This document shows, one piece after another, positions 1-8,773 of a stretch of DNA of 64,000 nucleotides (positions are counted from its first letter, which is position 1; every line of letters starts with the position of its first letter). The notes under the pieces are model-generated. The model did no database searches. It was not told where the DNA came from and worked only from the letters and a program-made list of their open reading frames with translations. A program made the translations under genes and the position numbers. Source of the stretch: Anabaena minutissima FACHB-250. Lineage in GTDB: Bacteria; Cyanobacteriota; Cyanobacteriia; Cyanobacteriales; Nostocaceae. The stretch spans positions 1 to 64,000 of the forward strand of contig NZ_JACJRG010000034.1 in NCBI RefSeq assembly GCF_014697125.1, written 5' to 3'.

Positions 1-1
1 T

Positions 2-106
2 CAATGGATTGAAATTGATGCTTACAAAAATTGGCAGACTTTTGTAGCATCTGTGGAAAAGATTCTCCGAGAATTTGGTAAAAACTATGTAATTAATTTT
101 GTTTAG
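2..106 (+). CDS. C-terminal fragment of an unknown protein, cut by window edge
   Basis: An open frame enters from the left edge and stops at TAG (104-106), giving 34 residues that end in FGKNYVINFV. The composition looks coding (charged, amphipathic, KILREFGKN), but the piece is too short to assign to a family. It converges on the truncated integrase that ends at 157, so it may be cargo or flanking DNA of the same integrated element. It could also be a chance open frame. Confidence 0.35.
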   Translation, partial: QWIEIDAYKNWQTFVASVEKILREFGKNYVINFV

Positions 107-156
107 CTACTTATGAACTATTCTTACCCATTTAGCGCGAAAGCGACTTTTCTTTT

Positions 157-498
157 CTAATCCTTACCAGTTAAGCTTTTGAGGCTTGATGATTTGTAAT
201 TTATATAACCTTCCCAAAGTTTTGTTATTTTGGGTGTAATGTCAGGTTCAACGGTACTCAGCACTGATTGAGGCTTGTATTTGTCCAGAGTTGGATCAAA
301 ATTTCCTGAAGCAATATCCAACTCAATCTGATTCTTTTTTGCTTCTGCTGCTTTACGGCTTATTTTTGTATCGGGTAAACCAAGAGATAAATAGTATCTT
401 TTCCCTCCATAGCGAAATCGTAGTTGTAACCGTCCATTGGAATCAATAATAGAGACATTTCCCTTGGGTACTTTCCCTTTAGGTGTTTTGGTGTACAT
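157..498 (-). pseudogene. Phage-type tyrosine integrase, N-terminal fragment
   Basis: This 113-residue product resembles only the N-terminus of a tyrosine recombinase. It has a basic start, then a segment RLQLRFRYGGKRYYLSLGL of the kind found in arm-type DNA-binding domains (DUF3596-like), then the beginning of a core-binding region (LWEGYINYKSSSLK). Full-length integrases are about 350-400 residues, and the catalytic R...HxxR...Y region is absent; no continuation is visible between 157 and 1. The gene lies about 200 bp from the 3' end of tRNA-Gly, the usual place for the integrase of an element that attacked the tRNA. I read it as a degraded integrase. A functional small excisionase-like protein is less likely. 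Confidence 0.6.
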
Positions 499-538
499 AT
501 TAAACTGTTTTTAGCTGATTATAGTACATCTGTTCGCT

Positions 539-584
539 ACACCCAATTTACACCCAATTTACACCCAATTTACACCCAATTTAC
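539..584. repeat. 11-bp tandem repeat, four copies
   Basis: The unit CACCCAATTTA is repeated four times almost perfectly, with a decayed copy (GACCCAATTTT) just after. It sits between the integrase fragment start and tRNA-Gly, where integrase arm-type sites would be expected, but slippage-generated repeats look the same. Confidence 0.8.
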
Positions 585-655
585 CCTAAACAGACCCAAT
601 TTTTTGTTCAGCTGTGGTACATGAGTACCATTGGATTAAGTATTCTATAGACTCA

Positions 656-691
656 AAAAACCCTTGTAAGGCTTAACTCACAAGGGTTTTA
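656..691 (-). terminator. Rho-independent terminator of tRNA-Gly
   Basis: An inverted repeat AAAACCCTTGT/ACAAGGGTTTT encloses a loop of about 12 nt directly after the 3' end of the minus-strand tRNA. The A/T flanks give a U-tract on the minus strand. Confidence 0.7.
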
Positions 692-698
692 AGATAAG

Positions 699-769
699 AG
701 CGGGCGGCGGGAATCGAACCCGCATTAATAGCTTGGAAGGCTATAGTTTTACCACTAAACTACGCCCGC
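699..769 (-). tRNA. tRNA-Gly (anticodon TCC)
   Basis: On the minus strand the sequence folds as a complete cloverleaf. The acceptor is GCGGGCG/CGCCCGC, the D-arm is GTTTAGTGGTAAAAC, and the anticodon stem ATAGC/GCTAT carries the loop CTTCCAA (anticodon TCC, Gly). The T-arm is GCGGG-TTCGATT-CCCGC, with discriminator T. CCA is not encoded. An integrase fragment lies downstream of its 3' end, so this tRNA probably served as an attachment site. The gene itself looks intact. Confidence 0.95.
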
Positions 770-819
770 GAAATATTAACTATGTTAATATAGCACAGTT
801 TTATTGGCAATTCAAGTAT

Positions 820-2067
820 TTAATTAGCTGTTTGAGGCTTAATATCAATCCATATATAACAGTTGCTTAAGTCTAGTGGTGTACCATCCCCATTTTTAGC
901 TGGGGTACAGCTGTCGTTTTGGAACAAGTCGTTGATGAGTTGCTGGTATGAACTTTTTTCACTTTGTAGGTTTACTGGAAGTTCTAAAACTTCAGCTTGT
1001 TGGAATTTGCCATTTTGATCAATTATTAAACTAACTAACAACTGTGCAGGCTGAAGTGTAGAGATGCTCGGAAGATAACTGGAGCTATTGTCTAAAGACT
1101 TTGTACTGCTTCCTTGGTATACAGCAAAAACATTAGGAATATCTCTGTTTCTAATTTTACCTTGTTCTATGAGTTGGCGTACTTCAGTGTCCGCTATAGG
1201 CATGATATTGGCTATAAATCCGCCAGCATTAGCTGTAGGTGAATTTTCCGCCGCCGGACTATTGTTAGTTTCAGGAGTAGATGAACTATCATCACTGGAA
1301 TTATTGGGAATCTCTCCATTGGGAGTGGATGGAGTGTCTACATTATTAGAATTACTTGCAGTTTCTTCACTAGAATTAGAACTATTATCACTGGAATTGC
1401 TGGCAGTTTCTTCATTGAGAGGGGTTGGAGAATCTTGACTAGAAGTGTTTGCAGTTTCTTCGTCTAGAGTGCGTGGCGTTTTCTCTTCTACATCTCCCGA
1501 ATCAGTGATTTGTTCTGGTGTAACATTTGGATTATCTGATGGTAAGGGAACGCTATTACCGAATTCGATATCTTGACGACGTTCCCAAGGACGTTCACCC
1601 AAGGGAACTGTAGGATTTGGCTGCGTAGGTTCTGGGGGTGGTGTAGGAGTTGGTGTAGAGGTCGGTTCTGGTTGAGGAGATTTTTCTTGAGCAAAGACTT
1701 GTGTATCAGGTTGAGGCGCATTGCTACTGTTTTCTTGTTGAAGACTACCACCAAAATCTAGCCTTCGATCATCTTGATTGGTAGATGTGGGTGGTGCTGT
1801 TTCTGGTGTAGTTTTTGGTGCTTGAGGTGTTGCTGGTTTAGTGGTTGATTCTTGAGGTGAAATTTCGACTAACTCAATAGGAACAACAGTTTGGCTTTGT
1901 TGTGGAAACCAAGGTCTAAAACCATTAGGCGATCGCATCAACCAAAAAGCTAGCAAATGCAGAGAAACTGAACCTATAGCTACAGCAATCCACAAACCTG
2001 GAGGATCGTGATGTCGCCGCCAGACTGTTGCTGAAATGGGAGTTTTATCTGCAACCGATGTCGTCAT
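820..2067 (-). CDS. TonB-like energy-transducer family protein
   Basis: The 415-residue protein has a short cytoplasmic N-terminus, one membrane segment at about residues 24-44 (LWIAVAIGSVSLHLLAFWL), a very long low-complexity linker rich in Pro, Ser, Thr, Asn and Glu (about 70-280), and a C-terminal globular part with a TonB-type pattern (QLLVSLIIDQNGKFQQAEVLEL). The topology matches TonB, which links inner-membrane proton-motive force to outer-membrane receptors, but homology at the C-terminus is weak. No exbB/exbD or receptor gene is nearby. The linker contains imperfect SSDNSS/NEETASN repeats. Translation starts at ATG just below an STRR block. The exact partner is unknown. Confidence 0.6.
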   Translation of the reverse strand: MTTSVADKTPISATVWRRHHDPPGLWIAVAIGSVSLHLLAFWLMRSPNGFRPWFPQQSQTVVPIELVEISPQESTTKPATPQAPKTTPETAPPTSTNQDDRRLDFGGSLQQENSSNAPQPDTQVFAQEKSPQPEPTSTPTPTPPPEPTQPNPTVPLGERPWERRQDIEFGNSVPLPSDNPNVTPEQITDSGDVEEKTPRTLDEETANTSSQDSPTPLNEETASNSSDNSSNSSEETASNSNNVDTPSTPNGEIPNNSSDDSSSTPETNNSPAAENSPTANAGGFIANIMPIADTEVRQLIEQGKIRNRDIPNVFAVYQGSSTKSLDNSSSYLPSISTLQPAQLLVSLIIDQNGKFQQAEVLELPVNLQSEKSSYQQLINDLFQNDSCTPAKNGDGTPLDLSNCYIWIDIKPQTAN

Positions 2068-2069
2068 AA

Positions 2070-2186
2070 GTTGAGTTAAGAGTGCTGAGTGCTGAGTCCT
2101 GAGTTAGGAGTGCTGAGTGCTGAGTCCTGAGTCCTGAGTGCTATTAGCGGTAGCGCGGCGTTTAGCCGATGCTGAGTGCTGATTTA
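2070..2186. repeat. STRR heptamer array (AGTGCTG/AGTCCTG)
   Basis: Heptamers of the type GAGTGCT and GAGTCCT are repeated between the TonB-like gene and cyaC. They are interrupted by a GC-rich piece (TTAGCGGTAGCGCGGCGTTT) that recurs in inverted form near 6523-6543. These are the short tandemly repeated repetitive sequences known from heterocystous cyanobacteria. Confidence 0.85.
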
Positions 2187-2267
2187 GGCATTGGGCATGA
2201 GTTACTTTCTACCTTGTCTACCTTACTTCTTCCCAGTCCCCATTAACCCTTATCCCAAATTTCTTCC

Positions 2268-5200
2268 TCAAGGTGTCACAACAAAAGTCAAAACGGTTTC
2301 ATCAACTCCCTTGAGTTTTAGAGGACTACCTTTAGTAATTTCTTCGTCTTGTAAATAATCAGCGACAGCCGCAGAAACTAAAATAGTACCAGGAACAGCA
2401 GCAGATTGTAATCTAGCAGCTATATTCACACTCGGACCGATCGCAGTATAATCTGCTCGTTCGGCACTACCAAACATACCCACAACTGCCGTACCTTGGT
2501 GAATACCACAGCGAAACTGCACCCCAGTTGGGTTATCGGCATCAAATATACCTTGGTTGTGCCACTTCTGGTTTAACTGCACCAATGACTTTTGCATAGC
2601 TCTAGCTGTATTAATGGCTCGACGCACCTGTTCATTGGGTGTCAGCTCTTCTGGCGCACCATACAAAGCTAAAATAGCATCTCCCATAAATTTATCTACC
2701 GTGCCACCGTTATCAAACACCCCTTTAGTCATTACTTCTAGATATTCATTCAGCAATTCTGCCACGCGTCGGGATCTGAGGGTATTAGCTAACTGAGTAA
2801 ACCCCACAATGTCGCTAAACAAAACTGTAATTAAGCGTGGTTCTGGTCGTAAATCTAAACTCAAAGTACCCGCAGCCGCTTTGGACACTAAAGACGGCGG
2901 TAAAAAGCGTTTCAAGACTGACTCTGTAAGATAAGTGTTTAGCTCCAAAACCCTACGTTCGTTTGCCTTCAAAGCTAAAAGATTGCGAACCTCCGCTAGA
3001 AGTTCCCGGTCATTAAATGGCTTGGCTAAATACGCATCTGCTCCATGTTCTGTTCCTTCGATGCGGGTTTCTTCATCAACTTTGGCTGTGAGTAAGATAA
3101 TTGGTATCCCTTTGAGCTTTTCTTCACTGCGAATCATCCGAATCATCTCCAATCCCGTCACCATTGGCATCATCAAGTCGGTGACAATTAAGTTAGGAGC
3201 GATCGCTTGCGCTTTGCCAAACCCTTCATAACCGTTACGCGCTGTCTGAACTTGATAACCACTGCGCCGCAGGATATCAGACACATAGGTTCGCAAATCT
3301 GGGTTGTCATCTACCACTAGGATAGAGTGCTGCGAGTTATCACTAGATGTTGTAGTTGTTTGGGTGTTTTCCCCTAAAATATTTTGAGCATCTCTAGATA
3401 GTGTGAAGTCAATGCTCTCTATGTTGTCAGCAGTCGATTCTACCAGTTCTAAGTCTGCTAACTCCACACTAGCGCGGCTGGTATTAACTTCTACGGGGGT
3501 ATCAGATACTTGCTGTGGGGGTAAGTGAGCATTGCCGGCTAAAAGCCAAAGTTTAAAGGTAGTACCTTGACCATAGACTGATTCAACTGTGACTTTGCCA
3601 CCATGTATTTCTACTAATTCTTTGACTAAAGCTAAACCGAGTCCACTACCTTCATAAGAACGATTTTCTGAACCTTCAGCTTGACGGAATCGCTCAAACA
3701 GATAAGGAATCTGCTCCTGCACAATACCAATGCCTGTATCTTGTACCTGTAGTAAGCACTGATTCTGTGCAGTTCTAAGTCTAACGCTGATTGTGCCACC
3801 TTCAGGAGTAAACTTCATGGCATTTGACAACAGGTTATAAAGTACCTTGTCAAATTTTTCCATGTCTAAATACACGGTAGGACATCGGCTCAAGTCAGTG
3901 ACCAGATGTAGTGACTTTTTTTCACAGTAGGGACGAAAGGACTCGACAATTTGGCTGACAAATTCAACTAAATCGCTGGGACGGAAACTTGGTTGCATTC
4001 TCCCAGCATCTAAGCGTTGTAAATCCAGTAGTTGGTTAACTAGTCTGAGTAATCGGCGAGAATTACGTAAAGCGATCGCACTTTGGTCATAGGATAACCC
4101 CTCCCCTGAACTCACTGCTGACTCTAATGGCCCTTGAATCAACGTGATGGGAGTGCGAAATTCATGGGAAATATTTTGAAAAAACTCGGTTTTTTGTTTA
4201 TCTAGTTGTAATAGGCGTTCAGCTTGTTCACGGGTTTTTTCGTAGAGGCGTGATTGCTGTACTGCGATCGCGGCTTGTGCTGCTACAGTTTTTGCTAACT
4301 CAATATCCGATGATAACCACCGTCTAGCTTTGCTACCTACTCTTAGGGTAATACTACCAATACATTTAGCATCAGCTACTAAGGGAACTACCATCAGCGA
4401 TCGGGCTTGCTGTTTCCACGGTAAATCTAAACCTTGAATTTCTGAAGGAAAATGATTCAAGTCATCAATGACTACAGGCTCATGGGTACGTACTATTTCT
4501 TGCAGAATTGGATTTTCCCAAATTTTAGTTTGGGATTCTGGTGATTCTTGTATTGTTATTTCTCTCGGTTTAATGACTGAGGGAAAATCCTCTAAATGCT
4601 GAGAACTATCATACAATCCTACACACTCCACATACTCATCTTCCTCTGCCCACAAAGACAAAACACAGCCATCTACTTGTAAAGCCTGTCCCAGTTGTTG
4701 AGTAATGGCCGCAAAGATATCTTGAGGATTCAAACTAGAACGAATTGCTGTGGTAATTGTATTAATTAAAGCTTCTCGTTTCGCCAGGGCGCGTACTTGC
4801 TCATATGCGTATGCTTGCGATAAAGCAAGAGCTGCTTGATCCGCCACCATCAAGACTAACTGCACCTCTTCAGACCCCCAAATACGCGCTTGGTGACACT
4901 GGTGCAGTGCTAGCACCGCCATTAATTGCTGTTGCCAAAGCAGGGGTACAACTAAGCTAGAGGAGATATTAGCAGCCTCAAAAGCCTTAGCTCTGTGTTG
5001 CAGTTCAGAAGTATCTCCATAAATACGCTCATCACCTACTACATCATGAATCACCTGCACCTCGCGAGTTTCCCAAACTGTCTGGGCTAAAAGCGGAGGG
5101 AGGGAGGGATGATTGATTGGTGCTGATGTTTTCTCATTACTCAGCTGTGCATGAGCGTGTTCTGAAGCCGCTTTTTGATAAATAAATCCTTCATCTACTA

Positions 5201-5771
5201 ATTGTTCATCTTGAAAGGGACGTAATAGACAAACATCCACCTCCAGCATATGACCAACTGTATCCACAATGGCTTGCAAAATTTGTCGATAATCTAAGGC
5301 ACTACGAATTGTATTAGTAACAGTATTCAGTAGCGATTCTTGGCGCAACGTGCGAGTTAATTCACGGGTGCGAGCTTTCAGGACATTGTGAGTATCAAGG
5401 GCTTGACGAACTACTGCCTTGAGTTCTTCCGCTTCCCAGGGTTTAGTAACATATTTAAATACTTTACCAGCATTAATTGCTTCTACTAAGTCTTCGACAT
5501 CAGTGTAGCCAGTTAAAATAATCCGAATAATATCTGGATATTGAGTTGCCGTGAGGCTTAAAAATTCTGTACCACTCATGATCGGCATACGCTGATCAGA
5601 GATAATGACTGCAACCTCTCCCTCTTGCGCCAGCAGATCCAGTGCCGCAGGGCCAGATGTTGCCCTCAGCACCTTGTAGTCGCGATAGAAGGTGCGGTAA
5701 AGCAAGTCAAGGTTGTCTGGTTCATCATCAACAACCAAAATTTTAGGCTTACTGTTTACTTGGGATTTCAT
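2268..5771 (-). CDS. cyaC: CyaC-type adenylate cyclase fused to hybrid histidine kinase
   Basis: The 1167-residue multidomain signalling protein makes cAMP from ATP under phosphorelay control. Domain order: receiver 1 (residues 8-125, phospho-acceptor D59 in IISDQRMP), two GAF domains (about 150-325 and 335-510), HisKA (SHEFRTP, H536), HATPase (GSGLGLALVKE), receiver 2 (D865 in VTDLMMP) and a class III cyclase domain (FSDIVGF with metal Asp 987, then KFMGDAILALYGA). This R1-GAF-GAF-HK-R2-CYC order and the length match CyaC of Anabaena and Spirulina. The catalytic segment keeps both metal aspartates. The gene is monocistronic, with a long upstream gap. The effective substrate (ATP rather than GTP) is inferred from the family. 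Confidence 0.9.
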   Translation of the reverse strand: MKSQVNSKPKILVVDDEPDNLDLLYRTFYRDYKVLRATSGPAALDLLAQEGEVAVIISDQRMPIMSGTEFLSLTATQYPDIIRIILTGYTDVEDLVEAINAGKVFKYVTKPWEAEELKAVVRQALDTHNVLKARTRELTRTLRQESLLNTVTNTIRSALDYRQILQAIVDTVGHMLEVDVCLLRPFQDEQLVDEGFIYQKAASEHAHAQLSNEKTSAPINHPSLPPLLAQTVWETREVQVIHDVVGDERIYGDTSELQHRAKAFEAANISSSLVVPLLWQQQLMAVLALHQCHQARIWGSEEVQLVLMVADQAALALSQAYAYEQVRALAKREALINTITTAIRSSLNPQDIFAAITQQLGQALQVDGCVLSLWAEEDEYVECVGLYDSSQHLEDFPSVIKPREITIQESPESQTKIWENPILQEIVRTHEPVVIDDLNHFPSEIQGLDLPWKQQARSLMVVPLVADAKCIGSITLRVGSKARRWLSSDIELAKTVAAQAAIAVQQSRLYEKTREQAERLLQLDKQKTEFFQNISHEFRTPITLIQGPLESAVSSGEGLSYDQSAIALRNSRRLLRLVNQLLDLQRLDAGRMQPSFRPSDLVEFVSQIVESFRPYCEKKSLHLVTDLSRCPTVYLDMEKFDKVLYNLLSNAMKFTPEGGTISVRLRTAQNQCLLQVQDTGIGIVQEQIPYLFERFRQAEGSENRSYEGSGLGLALVKELVEIHGGKVTVESVYGQGTTFKLWLLAGNAHLPPQQVSDTPVEVNTSRASVELADLELVESTADNIESIDFTLSRDAQNILGENTQTTTTSSDNSQHSILVVDDNPDLRTYVSDILRRSGYQVQTARNGYEGFGKAQAIAPNLIVTDLMMPMVTGLEMIRMIRSEEKLKGIPIILLTAKVDEETRIEGTEHGADAYLAKPFNDRELLAEVRNLLALKANERRVLELNTYLTESVLKRFLPPSLVSKAAAGTLSLDLRPEPRLITVLFSDIVGFTQLANTLRSRRVAELLNEYLEVMTKGVFDNGGTVDKFMGDAILALYGAPEELTPNEQVRRAINTARAMQKSLVQLNQKWHNQGIFDADNPTGVQFRCGIHQGTAVVGMFGSAERADYTAIGPSVNIAARLQSAAVPGTILVSAAVADYLQDEEITKGSPLKLKGVDETVLTFVVTP

Positions 5772-6722
5772 GCACCGCTTTCCTGCTGTAACGGCAGTCG
5801 GATAAAGGATAATCTGATCAGGTAAGAATGTTTCTGAATCAGTTGATAACAGATGTCATTGCAACCAATAAAACTATGTGGAACTATTCACAGTAATTAA
5901 CTTCAATGGCTTGTCAGGATTGCCATTGCCGCTAGGGCAGTGCAGTTAGTCTCATTATCAGTGATTGTGTTACAGATGTGATACTGACTGTTCAAATATC
6001 GCCTCACCTCCAGTAATAACCATCAGAATACTATAAGCAGCAATCAAGCCTAGTTCAAAAACCGCATGAAGCTACTTTTTAAGTTTTCCCGTTGTTGCAG
6101 TCGCACTAACACTTTTAAGTAAATTTTATTTATGCCAGTCCTAAAATAACTAGTAATTTTACTAAAGTCATTTTTTAAATCAAGTATACTGTTAGACTAA
6201 ATATATCGCGCCTGTATAGCTTTCAGAAAGATTTGCCTAGAACTAACAGCAGCTTCTCGCTCACCTATCAGGGAAGTGATGAGATGAGTTTTGTGGCAAT
6301 GACTTTTTATTTTTGCCTTTTTGTACTGCTTATGATGATGTTGGCAAACATACTAATGTGTTAGGCTACTATACTCTTACTGGGTTAATTTTTATCTAGC
6401 TTAATTTTTTCTATTTCAAGCAATGAAGAGTGCTGAGTTAAAAAATCGCACACTTTCTTGCGGGGCTTGTACCGAGTGCGAAAGTCCTGAGTATTTTTCT
6501 TCTGACTCAGCACGCTGCTCAACGCCCCGCTACCGCTAACAGCACTGAGTAAGGTCAAAGCTTGATTTTGTTCGCGTAGTAGACGTACTAAAGGGCTGTA
6601 TACACCCCTTGTTAGCGTTAAACTACTCTGCAAGAACACCTGACGTTGAATCCTTCCCCGTACAGAGTACACTAAAAAACTAGAATTATGTCCGCCGACT
6701 TACTGACAGTGTTTTAGGATAA
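5772..6722. other. Intergenic region between cyaC and GNAT gene
   Basis: About 950 bp separates the two divergent genes and must hold both promoters. It is AT-rich apart from a degenerate STRR/GC-rich island at about 6470-6550 (AGTCCTGAG, CCCCGCTACCGCTAAC) related to the block at 2070-2186. The 95-codon open frame at 6385-6672 runs through this repeat and does not look like a protein. I found no RNA gene or convincing operator. Confidence 0.5.
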
Positions 6723-7382
6723 TTGAGAAGATTTTCGTTGAAAAACATCAATACTAAACTAGCCTTGACATACTGGTTTTCTGACCCATCCCACCAAAAA
6801 AAACTCACAGCATCTGCTGAACACAGTTCCCATCACTTCCAAATTCGCGCTGCTACATCTGCTGATTTGAGGGGTGTTGCCCAAATTATTACAGAAAGTT
6901 TTCATTCCCAAAATGGTTTATGGGGATGGGCTTTTCCTCTACTCCGTTTAGGTATTTATGAAGACCTCAAACATCGCCTGCTATCGTCATTACCTCATCA
7001 CATTTGTTTGGTGGCGGTGAATACTCATAGCAATGCAACGCATCAATTAGTAGGAACTGTCGAAATGGGTGTGCGTTTCAGTGATCCTTGGACGCAGGTT
7101 GGTAAGAGTTTCCTTTATCTGTCTAACTTAGCAGTTCACCCAGAATACCGAAGGTATGGGGTGGCATCACAATTACTCGCTAGCTGTGAACAGGTTTCGC
7201 AGGAATGGGGATTCGATGATCTATATCTCCATGTTTTGGAAAATAATTATCAAGCGCGGCAGCTCTATTTCAAGCTGGGGTATAAGGTACAGACTGTAGA
7301 ATCTAACTTGAATATCTTCTTCTTTAGGCAATCACGGCATATTTTGCTGCATAAACATCTACACTTAGATGCCATTATCTAA
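6723..7382 (+). CDS. GNAT-family N-acetyltransferase
   Basis: The 219-residue protein carries a Gcn5-related acetyltransferase fold from about residue 40. RAATSADLRGVAQII opens the domain, SNLAVHPEYRRYGVASQLL (about 130-150) holds the acetyl-CoA loop R-R-x-G-x-A, and the C-terminal motif B is YLHVLENNYQARQLYFKLGYK. This strongly resembles RimI-like or small-molecule N-acetyltransferases, but the substrate cannot be read from sequence. The start is TTG; no in-frame ATG occurs before the domain, so the first 35 residues are uncertain. It stands alone, with long gaps on both sides. Confidence 0.8.
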   Translation: MRRFSLKNINTKLALTYWFSDPSHQKKLTASAEHSSHHFQIRAATSADLRGVAQIITESFHSQNGLWGWAFPLLRLGIYEDLKHRLLSSLPHHICLVAVNTHSNATHQLVGTVEMGVRFSDPWTQVGKSFLYLSNLAVHPEYRRYGVASQLLASCEQVSQEWGFDDLYLHVLENNYQARQLYFKLGYKVQTVESNLNIFFFRQSRHILLHKHLHLDAII

Positions 7383-8157
7383 ATATTCTTTTTTGGCTGG
7401 TAAATAGGTTACTAGCACTCCGCTTGGTCTAGTAAGTTTTTTAGTCTTTATGCAATGAATGCTTCTGTTCTTTGAAGCTATAATCTATAGTATCAGATAA
7501 AAAATAAGTAATTACTTAAATCATAGAACTACATACCTGATTTTTTCACGATAAATATTCTCAGCGATACCTTAATATTTTGGTCAAACAAGATGAGTGT
7601 ATACCATTTACGAGATTTAGATTCTTGCAAATTTTGAACGAAAGTATTGAATTTCCTTCAGGGCAGTAGTTTTGACAGGATTTAAGCATATTTGTTCTAG
7701 TTAAAATTTCATCTACAATTATTAGAAAATTATTTTTACTTGTACTTTAAAAAAAGTTCATAGAAAAAAACATATTTATTTGTCCATATTATGTTAGTCA
7801 TATTAAATTTCAATTCTTAACGTTAAATATTATGAAACGAAAAATTTAAGCTATGATTGTCGCATCAGTAAAATTACTTTGAAAGTAAATTAATATCCTC
7901 ATAGAAACTTATTAATGAAGATATTTATCTTCATAAACACTTTAAGTGTTTTTGTGATTAATTGGCAGACAAATAAAGTTAAATCACATAGAATGTGATT
8001 ACTTCAATGGCAAAGCTCATGTCTATTGCTTTTAATTTTAGTTACAATTAACTAAACAATTCTGGTTACAAAGAGAGAGCAAAAAAAAGGTGGGGATTTA
8101 ATCAAACTTATCCACCCTGGATTCCCAAAATTACACTATTCAAAAGTTTTAGCAAAC
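7383..8157. other. AT-rich intergenic region
   Basis: This 775 bp stretch has no credible gene. It contains short AT palindromes, including AAACACTTTAAGTGTTT (about 7935-7951) and AATCACAT-AGAA-TGTGATT (about 7983-8001), which could be operators or hairpins in the leader of the next gene. The latter has its half-sites the opposite way round from a CRP box. No transcription factor site is convincingly identified. Confidence 0.4.
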
Positions 8158-8694
8158 ATGGATAGCGAAAAAACCCGCCGCTATCAAGCTACTATGGTAT
8201 CAACTTACTACTCTGACACAAGTTGCCTTGACAGTTTTGTCATGCCAGATGGAACTGAGCAAACATACAGTTCGGATGTTCTGACATTTTTGCACAGTGG
8301 ACAAGTTTTTATAGTCAATAGTCGTAGGCGGAATGGGTTAATCCTCTTTAAACGCTATCATGCTGAATTTGCCGGGCCAGGAGCAGCAGTCGGCGGTGAT
8401 TATGATGCTGATTGCCAGATGGTTATTCCTATAGGAAATCTGTCTTTACTGACACCAGAGTTATATGAAGAGCGACAAAAAGCTTATTTAATTAGACGAC
8501 AGTGGATTAGGTTGATCAAACAAATTACAGAAAATCCAATTCCTCAGCAGCGAGTGCAGAAAATTCTGGATCAGTTTGAACAATACTTTCCCCAGGAAAT
8601 GGTTGCTAATTTACCAGATGTTGCTTTTGCTTTACTAGTGGGAGTGCTACCTCAAACGGCGGGAATAGTACGCCGTTGGGGTGGTAGGGAGTAG
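8158..8694 (+). CDS. Conserved-looking hypothetical protein
   Basis: I do not recognise this 178-residue protein. It begins with ATG and has balanced soluble composition, with no signal peptide or clear membrane helix. The N-terminal half is beta-rich with a Gly-rich turn (FAGPGAAVGGDYDADCQ, about 77-93). The C-terminal half is helical and charged (ERQKAYLIRRQWIRLIKQI), ending in a hydrophobic stretch (PDVAFALLVGVLPQTAGIV). It lies opposite hisC, convergent and about 80 bp away. Codon use and base composition match neighbouring genes, which supports a real gene. Confidence 0.65.
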   Translation: MDSEKTRRYQATMVSTYYSDTSCLDSFVMPDGTEQTYSSDVLTFLHSGQVFIVNSRRRNGLILFKRYHAEFAGPGAAVGGDYDADCQMVIPIGNLSLLTPELYEERQKAYLIRRQWIRLIKQITENPIPQQRVQKILDQFEQYFPQEMVANLPDVAFALLVGVLPQTAGIVRRWGGRE

Positions 8695-8773
8695 GGAACA
8701 AATCAAATCAACAGTCAAAATTAAATAACTCCTTGGGATTGGGGATTGAAGGTAAGGAAGCAAGGGAGAAAAG

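Noticed and set aside
6385..6672. 95-codon open frame on the minus strand between cyaC and the GNAT gene
   Set aside because: It runs through degenerate STRR and GC-rich repeat DNA, has no RBS, and its translation shows no protein-like pattern.
7983..8001. AATCACAT-AGAA-TGTGATT considered as a cAMP-receptor (SyCRP1/CRP) site
   Set aside because: Half-sites are in the opposite order to TGTGA-N6-TCACA; only a generic palindrome.
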